Under the pieces are notes generated by a model that searched no databases, was not told the DNA's origin, and saw only the letters and a list, made by a program, of their open reading frames with translations. A DNA stretch of 64,000 bases from Takakia lepidozioides (lineage: Eukaryota; Streptophyta; Takakiopsida; Takakiales; Takakiaceae), in the NCBI GenBank assembly GCA_030704615.1, contig CM060734.1, positions 5,146,001 through 5,210,000 on the forward strand. The letters are read 5' to 3'. Of the stretch, positions 34,100 to 43,830 are shown piece after piece. The translations under genes and the position numbers were made by a program. Positions within the stretch are counted from its first letter, which is position 1, and each line of letters opens with the position of its first letter.

Positions 34100-35834
34100 G
34101 TGAAATCTTTAAGACCCACATTTGTGTTTCGTTGCTGATATGAATATAGCCCACACAGGACATCTGCACCAGGCTGAAAGCACCACAAACTGGAAGCTCA
34201 AACAGTGTGCGTTGACGCACACTGTTTGGGCCTACCAATTTGCTTGATTGTTCAGGTGCGAAACGCCCAAACTTGGGCACTACAGCAGGTTCAATACAAC
34301 CCAAATTGCAAGCTCAATCAGTGTGAGTTGAGCTGAAAATTTCACTGCTGTTTCCGACTGGATATCGGTTTTCCAGGATATGTATGTCAGGACGAGAGAA
34401 CCCTTCAGTGGCAGCTCAAACAGTGTGCGTCGGCGCACACTGTTTGAGCTCTACATGTCACGGTTTTCTCCGTGTTGAATTCGCCCTTTAGGGCACGTTT
34501 CTGAGGATGAAAGAATCCCTCACTAGCAGCTCAAACAGTGTGCGTCAACGCACACTGTTTGAGCTCTACATGTCACGGTTTTCTCCGATTGAAATTCGGC
34601 ATTTAGGGCACGTTTCTGAGGATGAAAGAATCCCTCACTGGCAGCTCAAACAGTGTGCGTCAACGCACACTGTTTGAGCTGTACATGTCACTATTTTCTT
34701 GGTGTTAAATTCGGACTTCCAGGGCAGGTTTATGACGATGAAATAACCATTCAGTGGCAGCTCAAACAGTGTGCGTTGGCGCACACTGTTTGAGCTGAAC
34801 ATGTAAGTGTTTTTTCCGAGTTAAATACGGACTTCCAGGGCAGGTTTTTCAAGATGAAATAACCATTCAGTGGCAGCTCAAACAGTGTGCGTTGGCGCAC
34901 ACTGTTTGAGCTGAACATGTAAGTGTTTTTTCCGATTGAAATTCAACCTTTAGGGCACGTTTCTGGGGATGAAAGAATCCCTCACTGGCAGCTCAAACAG
35001 TGTGCATCAACGCACACTGTTTGAGCTATACATGTCACTGTGTTTTTGGTGTTAAATTCGGACTTCCAGGGCAGGTTTATGATGATAAAATAACCATTCA
35101 GTGGCAGCTGAAACAGTGTGCGTTGGCGCACACTGTTTGAGTTGAACATGTAAGTGTTTTTTCCGATTGAAATTCGACCTTTAGGGCACGTTTTTGGGGA
35201 TGAAATAATCCCTCATTGACAGCTCAAACAGTGTGCGTCAACGCACACTGTTTGAGCTGTACATGTCACTGTTTTTTTGGTGTTAAATTTGGACTTCCAG
35301 GGCAGGTTTTTGAAGATGAAATAACCATTCAGTGGCAGCTCAAACAGTGTGCGTTGGCGCACACTGTTTGAGCTGAACATGTAAGTGTTTTTTCCGAGTT
35401 AAATTCGGACTTCCAGGGCAGGTTTCTGAGGATGGAAGAATCCCTCACTGGCAACTCAAACAGTGTGCGTCAACGCACACTGTTTGAGCTGGACATGTCA
35501 CACTGTTCGAACTCACCTTTTCATTTTTTTCATCCGAAATCGGCCGCATATCTTGGAGTTTACAATGAACACTTACCTGGCACAAGTAGATGTTCAATGA
35601 TCATTTACCTGGCAAGTGAAACAGTGTGCGTCAACGCACACTATTTGAGCCCACTTTTACATTGTCTTTTTCTGTGGAATTCGGCAACATAGGACATGTC
35701 TGTGAGGGTCAATGTACACTTACCTGGCAGCTTAAAATAGTGTGCGTCAACACACACTCTTTGAGCCCACTTTTTCATGCCTCAGCCGACATTTCATGCC
35801 TCTCTAATATCAAGTTGAATGAACAACCCTGCAG
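34100..35834 (+). other. First intron of the MULE accessory gene
   Basis: The donor follows AAGAAAAAG at 34100 (GTGAAATC) and the acceptor is CCTGCAG ending at 35834. Both sides are in phase 0. The intron is 1,735 bp, while the gene's other introns are about 95-140 bp, and almost all of it is the palindromic repeat array. The reading frame closes soon after 34100, which supports the donor. Confidence 0.6.
34190..35775. repeat. Palindromic satellite array inside the MULE
   Basis: About 13 copies have a period of roughly 110-120 bp. Each contains a palindrome with 17-18-bp arms, AGCTCAAACAGTGTGCGT and its complement, around a 2-4-base centre (TCAA, TTGG, TTGA or TCGG). Well-preserved copies begin near 34195, 34413, 34531, 34643, 34757, 34875, 34990, 35105, 35220, 35337 and 35453, with degenerate ones near 34305, 35619 and 35734. 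Spacers share TTCCAGGGCAGGTTT or TTTAGGGCACGTTT and GATGAAA words. The palindromes are better conserved than the spacers, which suggests selection or gene conversion acting on them. Confidence 0.9.
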
Positions 35835-38800
35835 GAGAAGATGCAAAGTGTGGCAGATGAGGTCCCTTCGGGTCAGGAGAAGGAGATAATTGTTGATGTG
35901 GACGATGAGTTCTATGAAAGCAAAGCCGCTGAGATGCTGGGGGGTCAGAAGGTAAACTCTCAGCTTGTGGTGCAAAGTATGCTTGCCCCGGGTGGGAGGT
36001 TGAAGATTCCCCTGTGTAGGTTGGTTTCCATGCCCGTCGTTCGTCCACCCCTCGTCAAGGACATTCTCAACCTGGAGGCCGAGTTTGTTCATGGGTATTT
36101 GGATGGATCCGCAGTCTTTTACGTTTCTACTAGGGATTCCAAAGGTAATGAGTTCCTCGTGGATGAGTCAATCGTGGACTCCTGGGACCCCATTTAGAGA
36201 CAGCTGAACGAATCCTTCGAACTTCTTCTCTCCAGGAAACCTTCCACCCAGGTATTCTCGGGAAAGATGTTTCACGTTTGGGATGGGAACCACCGCTTGC
36301 TTGCATGGATGGCTGTCATTGGGAGGCTGCACTCACAGGAGGAAGAGTGGCATTACTCTGTTCGATCGATGGTGCTGGATTGTGACGGGAACATGATGGG
36401 TCTTCTGACGGCAATGAATGATGTGAACAGGTTGGTTTCTCATTCTACATGTTCCACTTGTGGTTCCGTTCTTCTTTGATTGAAGACCTTGAATTTCATT
36501 CTGACTTACAGATATCATTCTGCAGAGGAACGGAGACATCGCATGTCAAAACGAGTTTGGTTCACACACTGTATAGGATACAAAGGATCGGGCAGATGCC
36601 CTTGACCAACTTCAAGACCATCCTTTCAGCGGAGATGTACAAGAAGTGCGAAAGCTCCAAGACATCGGAAACGTGGTATTCGTTGACCCGTGAGGCTTTC
36701 ATGGAGTACATGTACACGGTGAGATACATCTTCCTTCATCTGGTCTTCCATATTCCACATGTTTGTTTCTGTTTGTTTCCCTTGACCTTGTGCTGATGCA
36801 ACTCTCTTGCATTCCCTTGCAGCAAGACATTGCAGATGCAGGGGAGCGTGGCAAACTGGAATACTACAGCTCTACCCCTGAGGAGAGAAGGACAGCAAAG
36901 GGGGTTGAGAGTCACATCCAGAAAGAGATGACCGCTACAAGAAGGACTATAATGAGTGCTTTCGTGAAGCAGTTGAGAATTGCCGACCCATCATTCGGAC
37001 CGCAGTTTCTCCTGGAGATAAAAAACCATTATAACAAGCCAGCAAGCCAGAAATGGCCCAGGAGAAGTTGCACAGGTTGTCTACCGCCGTAGTGTCTCCA
37101 GAACAAAAGGTGAAGTGGCTGCAGATATGGAACTCCGATCCCACAGTTAGAGATACCCACATGTTCCCAAGGCCGGAGAAAGAGAAGAAGACCCAGCGTG
37201 TCATTCCTGTCAGTGACAATGTGATGGACACCTGGCTTCACAAGGCCACTTACTGGAGCCAGGTGTGATGTCCTTCCCTGTGTCACTGTCTTTTCTCTTT
37301 TCCTGTCCTTATCTTTCTATTGCCTCTTACATTCGCTGTGATTGCTTTTGGGTTCATTCTTGCATTTGTATTGTTTTGCAGTTGGAAGAAAGGGCCAGAT
37401 CGGTTCTGCATACTCAGCTGGCTGACTATGGCATCAGTATGATAGCACCGAAGGTGTCCTTCGAAGCATACATGAGGAAATGGAGAGCCACAGTGTGGCA
37501 CTCTTGTTTCTTTAGAGAGTTCAGCAAGGAGGGTGGCATCAGTCGAACAAATGAGCTGGACCAGCAAGAAAAAGGAGAGGAAGCCTGGAAACGATGCCTT
37601 TACAGGTGCACACTCTTGCACTACTTATTTGTGTTGTGGTTGCAATGTGTTGTGTGGCATACTGTTGAAGGGGGTCTTCCTGGTGTGATGGAAAAGTTGC
37701 CACACAATATTTCCATTGTAAAATGAGGCTGTCTCTGTTGCTGCAGGTACATAAAGTTTGTTCTCCTGGAAGAGAATTGCCTGGACAAACATCCAGATTT
37801 CGTGGACCTGTGGCTTGTCCCTGCTGGCAACCAGACCATGTTTACTACTGGGATCTTGCATGACTGGGGCCCATACCATCTTTCTTCTTGTGGTTGGTAT
37901 TTGGATTGCCCTCCTTCTGAGACCCCAGCTCCAGAGGTGTCTTTGAGGAGAGAGAATGACCGTATTGCAGCCACTGCCGCAGCAGCCGACCTCGACATTC
38001 ATGAACGAAATTTGAGGACTCTTGCAGAGAAGGAGCCTCTCGCTCAGGATACCCCAGGTAGAGGAAGAAAGGCAAAGGGAAAAGATGTTGCTGGTGTTGT
38101 GGGGAAGGGAAGGGGTAGAGGGAAGGTGGCACAAGGGCAGGGAAGTGTTGCAGATATTGGCCCTGTGGAGCATGTCCAGCAGACTCCACTGCATGGTAGG
38201 GGATCCGGGAGAAAAAACAAGGGGGTGGTTGATCCCAAGGACCCGTACCATGCAGTGGAACATCCCACGAGGGTCATTCGCCCAACCAGGTTGGAGATGG
38301 CCAACGTCGGGTTCCTTGCCATGATGGAGTCAAAGAAATCTGATTACAAGGGCGAGCCATCACCAGTGTGGGACAAGATTGTGGAGTTCCTCAGCACGGT
38401 GCGTCTTCTCTTTGGGTTCTGTGGCTTCTGTTGTCTTTGTCTGCTGTGGGCATGGATCATTTCTAAACTTGTGAGAATTCCATTGTATTTTTGTTTGCAT
38501 GCTAAAATGACCAAATCCTGGGTGAACGGGAAGGAGAAGCCATATGCAGCCGAACTCATCATCTTGGACATCCCTGATGGGTTGGCAGTCCCGGATATCC
38601 CTCCATCGGGTGCTTGTCCGGGTTGGAATGCTTTTGATGAGCGCTACTGGCGGTGGGTTTTCTCCTTTTGCAACTTCTTCCTGTCCGATGCAGGTGTTTT
38701 GGTGCTCATCCAGTCCATCGACGTTCGGTGTCGCCGTGCACTTTCCAGCTATTTGAAAGCCTCGGGCATGAGAGTCGTGAAGACATGGAATTGTGTGAAC

Positions 38801-39573
38801 AGCATGTACCTTACGAAGGGGGATCGTCCGGGAGAGATGGTGAGTTTGCCTTCTTCTTCCTCTTCTTGGTTGTTCTCGGATGGGGTTGTATAGGTCGCTC
38901 AAACTCATATGTAGGGGTCCGATTTTTTTTTGCTTCTTAGTTCCTTGTGGATGTCATGTTCGCAGACTCGTCTGTTTGAAGCTGTTTGTCTCGTCCGGGT
39001 GCATCCACAAACGACTCCGGCCGGCATTACCGAGTTTGCCATCACTCATGGGGCCAAGTTCATAGATGACAGGACAGATCCTCCCACGGATGACATGCAT
39101 CACAACTACGTCGACAGCAACGTGTGCTTGCGAAGGGGGAATGGGGTTCCTTGGAGAGGGGCGAGGGAGAGGAGCCCGGCTTTCATTCAAACGATTGTGG
39201 AGTGCTGCACCTACACAGACGCCAGAGTTCTGGATTTGTCAATGGGCACAGGTTCGTCTCTTCAACATTCACATTTCATGAGGTTTGATTGAGCTTGCAC
39301 TTTCAGCACTTCCCACCGTTCCGAATGTGTCTTCAATGTCTGCTTCATTCATTCTATTCCACTGCAGGTGCTTCTTACCACGCTTGCAAGGCCAGTGCGC
39401 GACATCTCTTTGGGATTGAAGGGGATGCTGAGATTTACAAGAACCTCCTGATGGGTTTGGGTGGACACACTTCTCAAGTCCTTCCGAAGCCCCGTCCCGC
39501 TACTACTGATGCAGAGGAGACTTCTGACAAGGAGCTGGACTCCGACTTCAATATCGAGAATCGTTGTTCTTGA

Positions 39574-40290
39574 GGCAAAGTGCACATGGGAGACATCCTC
39601 TTTGTTGGACTTGTGCATTGCATCATTGTGTTAAAAATGGGGTTTTGTGGACATGTGCAGGAGTTCGCGTGCTTCCACTTGCCCTCCAGGGCTATCACAC
39701 CTATTTGGACTTGTTTGCAGTCCTCCTCGGTCTTGCGTGCTACCTGTCTATGCGGAGGCACTCGCAGCAAGCATGTCCGTTCATGGCACTCGGAGTCCAC
39801 CTTACGACGGCCTTCATAGAACACGTGGTGTTGGGGCCAGAATCTTTGTAGATGACATAGCACAGGAGGTGGACACTGATTGTGATGACTGCGACACTTG
39901 ATATGAAGTTTTCTTTTGGTTTAATTCTGGGCCAAATTTGAAATGGGATGGTTGTGTGTCCTTGTTGTCCTGTTTGCAATGTGTGCGTGGAATTCACATT
40001 CATGGTTACAAACTATTGTTGGAGATGGGGGTTGCATGGACCGCTTGGATTGTTCCTTCAATCTATTTGGTGTTTTGTGGACCTCACAGACTTGAGTACA
40101 TTGCGAAAACAAACAAACCACTTTGGTTCGTGTAGAGCATTCTCGCATCATTTGCTAGTTGGTCCCCAAACTATTCCTGCTAGAAGAATGGTTGGTGAAT
40201 CCATCACGGTGAAGTCCACCTCATCAAAAACTGTTCAGGCATTCTCAATTCTACCCACATCAACCCGCGGAAATAGGTGACACCAATCGG
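39574..40290. other. MULE right arm, non-coding
   Basis: Sequence between the accessory-gene stop and the right terminus. Overlapping short frames only. The stretch 39650-39900 repeats no visible domain. It is probably 3' UTR and subterminal sequence. Confidence 0.45.
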
Positions 40291-40391
40291 AAATAGGTGA
40301 CATCCGCGGAAATAGGCACTGTTTGCATGCTGACGTGGCGTGAGCCTGTGCTGGGCTCACGCTTTCCTGGGCTCATGGAATAGCACCCCCC
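40290..40391 (-). repeat. MULE right terminus
   Basis: Read inwards from 40391 it begins GGGGGGTGCTATTCCATGAG, then CCCAG, matching the left tip at 16 of 25 positions without gaps. CGTGAGC and GCTCACG words lie at 40338-40375. The adjacent GCCTCCAGC at 40392-40400 is the second target-site copy. Confidence 0.75.
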
Positions 40392-40401
40392 GCCTCCAGC
40401 C

Positions 40402-41063
40402 ACTCCCTTATGAACTTCTTCCAAAACTTTATTTATCTCATGGTGGTACAAGCATCGTTTAAGAACTCCATCAGGTCCTAGCTTATACAATCTTCCACCT
40501 ATCATAGTGTATGGTAATGCCTTGATAGCTATTCTTTTCCTCTACTCCTTCCCATAACTGGGTGGGCACTGATCATGAGTAAGGTAGTATCTGATTGGCC
40601 ACTGCCAATCTAACCAATCATCTGCTCCCTGCACCTCCACTACAAATAAACTGGCATCAGGCAGTTGATTGTCTATTCCTGTGGCGGGCTCTCGTGTTGA
40701 AAGGCGTGACAAGTGATATTCCACAAGATGCAAACGTCCAGGCTTGTAAACAACTTCGAATTCAAACTCGTACAAGATAATCAACCATCTTGCTATCCTA
40801 CCACTTATCAAATGCTTGTTCACCAGATAAATCAAAGTCTGATAATCCACATAAAACTTAAACTTCCTTCCTAGTAGATAATGCCTGAATTTTTCTTGAC
40901 CGCATAAATCATTGCCAAAGCTTCTCTTTCAGTAGTGCTATAGTTCCTCTCAGCACTGTTCAACAATCTGCTAGCATAGTACACAGGTGAATCTATGTTT
41001 CCTGTGACATTTTGGGCTAACACAACCCCCAATGCTTCTCATGCCTCAAAAGCCTGTTGACAT
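40402..41063 (-). pseudogene. RNase H and integrase N-terminus of element Y
   Basis: Pieces of RNase H (the QTLIYLVNKHLISGR and EYHLSRLS blocks near 40850-40700) lie in broken frames with a deletion around 41040, where the first RNase H Asp block should be. The 40505-40402 frame (MIGGRLYKLGPDG) leads to the zinc-binding domain that is cut by the MULE target site. Confidence 0.7.
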
Positions 41064-42068
41064 TCAGCTGTCCATGCAAACACTGCATCCTTCTTCAAGA
41101 GTTTGCTCAATGGTGCTGCCTTCTGTGCATATCGTCTGACACCTTCTGTAATAGCTGGTTTGTCCAAGGAATCTCCTTAGAGTCTTAACATTTATTGGTG
41201 GTGGGGATGCTTTAATGGCCTCAGTCTTTCTAGGATCCACAAGCAGTCCCTTCTTACACACAATGTGTCCCAGAAGTACCCCTGAGTTCACACAGAAAGT
41301 ACACTTTTCTGGATTCAGACCAAGAGCTCTCATCCTGCATCTGGACAAACACAATTCCAACTTTTGCAAGTGCTCATTCTTAGAGCTGTACATGCTGAAG
41401 ACATCTAAGAACACTTGCATGAAATCATCCAAATACTCATGGAAAGATTCACTTATCACTCTCTAGAAAGTTGTTGGTGCATTACAAAGTCCAAAAGGCA
41501 TGACTTTGTATGCATAAGCACCCCAATCAGTAATGAAAGCCGTCTTTCCCTGATCCTCTTCAGCTACTTGTACTTGGTTATACCCACTGAAACCATCCAT
41601 GAATGAGTATATCTCATGGCCTGCCACAGTGTCCAGTACAGTTTCTGTGAATGACAAAGGAAAATGATCTTTCTTTGTACAATCATTCAACTTCTTATAG
41701 TTCACACAAACTCTCAAATTGTCATTCTTCTTGGGAACTATCACAATGGGTGATAGCCAAGTCGTATACTGTATCAGGTATATGAACTTAGCCTCAGCCA
41801 ACTTCTAAATCTCCTCCCCAACCTTCTGTGCATAGTTGGGATTCATCCTGTTCCTTGCCTGTTTGATTGGTACTGACCCTGGTTCCAACTCAATCTTATG
41901 CTGGCATATTTCAGGGGGTATCCCCTTCAGGTCTTCATAACTCCATGCAAATACATCTTTGTATTTGATAAATAGGCTCTTAGCTTCTTCAAAGAATTCC
42001 GGCTCCAAGTCAGCCCCATCTTTCACCATTCTTGGTTCCTTCTCAGTTCCCACATTGACTTCTCTCAC
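41064..42068 (-). pseudogene. Reverse transcriptase of element Y
   Basis: The RT blocks SPIVIVPKKN, SFMDGFSGYNQ, MPFGLCNAPTTF and PEKCTFC are present in order. The catalytic block reads FLDVFSMY rather than FLDDFSVY, so the second active-site Asp is Val. A stop at 41463-41465 splits the frame. The preceding segment has PEFFEEAKSLFIKYKDVFAW. This copy cannot have had active RT after that substitution. Confidence 0.85.
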
Positions 42069-42999
42069 TGCTCTTCAACTGTGATAGTAAATCCAGCCAC
42101 TACTTCATCCTGTAAACTCACAGTGGCTGATTCCTCTAGGATTTCTATTTTTCCCTCTCTCTCTTCATAGAAATGTGGTGGGTAACTGTTTGTTTCCCCC
42201 TCAATTGGTGTTGCTGATACTGCACCACAACATATACCCTTGAAACAACTTAGTCCTCCGAGTTGCATTTCTGCAACCTGCTCCCACTCTGGGTGTGCAG
42301 CAAACAGAGTAGCCTCCTGCTCTTCATCAATTCCTTCCCTCCAGTCATACTCTCTGACTCCTCGAGGTCTTCTGGTAGCAGGTAGCCTACTAGATTTCTT
42401 AGTGGTGACCTGTATCTTGTGCTTCCCATCATGCACAGTCAGTAACTGGGAATTCCAGTCATAGAATACCCTGGCCTGTTTCAGCCATAGTCGACCCAAC
42501 AATAAGAAGTAAGCTTCTATGACATCATCCATTTTCAACACAGTCATTGTGATCTTAAAGATCATCTTCTGAATCTGTATCTTTACTCCTCTTATCAAGC
42601 CCAATGGCTGTACACTCCTTTGATCTGCCATTGTTACTGTGAATGGGGCTGGTTTCATGTTACTCAGTCCAAGCTTCTGCCTTAATTGGTCTGTCATGAT
42701 ATATTCATTCCCGAGCCTCCATCTACCAGTACATCAGTCAGGTCTGTGCTTCCAATTCTCAATTGGATTATTGGCATGGAATCATCAAAGTCCATGACAG
42801 TTTCTGGCCCTTCAGGTTTCACATTATAACTTGTCACCTTGCTGTTCAGGTCTGTATTCTCTATCACATGAGCAATCTGATTGATTGCTTGATACAAACT
42901 GTGTCTACAATGGGGTGCCACAACCAATAGCTGCCCAATTGTAATCTCAGCTTTGGACTGGCATATTACTTCAGCCAAAGCCCCTTCATTATCCTGCAC
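42065..42999 (-). pseudogene. Protease and pre-RT region of element Y
   Basis: VLVDGGSGMN (near 42720) aligns with the retropepsin active site, with DGGS instead of the usual D-S/T-G-A. The same form occurs in element Z, so it is a family feature. It is followed by KLGLSNMKPAPFTVTMADQR and an Ala/Glu-rich linker. A frame break lies at about 42700. Confidence 0.75.
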
Positions 43000-43008
43000 C
43001 CGTGAAGC

Positions 43009-43779
43009 CTATTGCTTCACTTCATCTTCACCTTCTTCATCTTCTCTTTCAGAGTCAGAAGAATCTGCCATAGGGATATCAGTATCCTTCTGCATTTCCC
43101 TTATGGTATCAGCCACTTCTTTGTGCAGTTCCTTCTCATCTCTCCATGCATCATCATCTTCAGGCACATCACTGCCATCTTCATTAACATCTTCTTCCTC
43201 ATCCACTGGAGGTAATAGTTTAGCTTTGCTTCTGGTAACTATCATTGTACTTACTTCTGGTACAAAACATGGCATAACCATGTGAGCTGCCACTGCTGGG
43301 CCCTCATTCACAGGAGCTCTCATCTCATTCTGGTGTCTAATCCAGAATGGATAGGCTGCTTTGCGATGTCCTGCCTGGTTACAATAGTAACACAGTTCTT
43401 CACCATTGGGTCCTCGCCCTTGGTCTATTCTAGGATTATTTCTATAATCCTGATTCTCTGGCTGGTAATTCTCCCTTGGATTACCCTGATAGTTGCCTCT
43501 GGGATTGCCTTGGTAATTCCCTCTTGGATTACCTCTTCCTGCCATACCATTATTATACCCACCAGGCCTACCATAGTGGTCCTGGTCATTGTTTCTCCTT
43601 GGCTGGGGTAGTACTTGATGCACCCTCACCTGCCTAGGTTCTCTTGTAGCTGTCCTTCTATTGTAATAACAATTCTCAGTATGGTTATCCATTTTAGTAC
43701 AGTGTTTCTCCTTCATGTGGCATTCAGCTGTGGTATGGCCTTCATTTTGGCACTTTGCACACCAACACCCTTCCTCCAA
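43009..43779 (-). pseudogene. Element Y nucleocapsid and gag-protease linker
   Basis: Two zinc-binding segments are visible. CAKCQNEGHTTAEC fits CX2CX4HX4C. CYYCNQAGHRKAAYP has lost its final Cys (Tyr instead). Between them are RGNYQGNPRG repeats, an RG-rich nucleic-acid-binding region. The C-terminal acidic segment with VTRSKAKLLPPV matches element Z at 22729 onward. Confidence 0.8.
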
Positions 43780-43830
43780 TGTGTTGCAGCCTTTGTGGCA
43801 TACTTTTTCAAGATTTCTTCCAGTCTTTTC

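Larger units (their letters stand above)
33611..39573 (+). pseudogene. MULE accessory gene: ParB-like plus beta-class N4/N6 DNA methyltransferase-like protein
   Basis: Predicted exons with GT-AG boundaries are 33611-34099, 35835-36430, 36526-36718, 36823-37262, 37382-37605, 37747-38398, about 38506-38839, 38966-39251 and 39368-39573. Reading phase is kept at the junctions I checked. The N-terminus is basic then strongly acidic. Exon 2 has HVWDGNHRLLAW (about 36276), like the ParB/sulfiredoxin-fold G-x-HR-x2-A box. A Lys/Gly/Arg-rich linker follows (about 38060-38230). The MTase part has motif IV-like LIILDIPDG at 38555-38581, a VLVLIQ strand, and at the C-terminus motif I LDLSMGTG across the last intron, then FGIEGD. 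Catalysis before SAM binding is the beta-class order. The usual DPPY is DIPD, so catalysis is doubtful. Breaks are TAG 36195-36197, a frame change near 37040, and a lost acceptor near 38500. Confidence 0.65.
28859..40391. mobile_element. 11.5-kb Mutator-like transposon with SWIM transposase and a ParB/MTase-like gene
   Basis: The ends are exact because the element splits the integrase of gypsy element Y with a 9-bp duplication, the size typical of Mutator-like elements. The terminal 25 bp are degenerate inverted repeats: 16 of 25 positions match, including TGAGCCCAG at the same distance from both tips. Both subterminal regions contain repeated CGTGAGC words in both orientations. Contents are a transposase on the minus strand (29278-32853) and a second multi-exon gene on the plus strand (33611-39573), which diverge from 32.85-33.6 kb. 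The second gene's first intron holds a palindromic satellite. An element this long with its own accessory gene is unusual among MULEs. Confidence 0.85.

Noticed and set aside
34190-35775. CRISPR-like array
   Set aside because: The repeats are palindromic but the spacers are also repeats of one another, and the locus is a spliced eukaryotic gene. This is a satellite, not CRISPR.
37265-37381. Signal-like hydrophobic start of the 37265-37726 frame
   Set aside because: This part is an intron (GT at 37263, AG at 37381); coding resumes at 37382.
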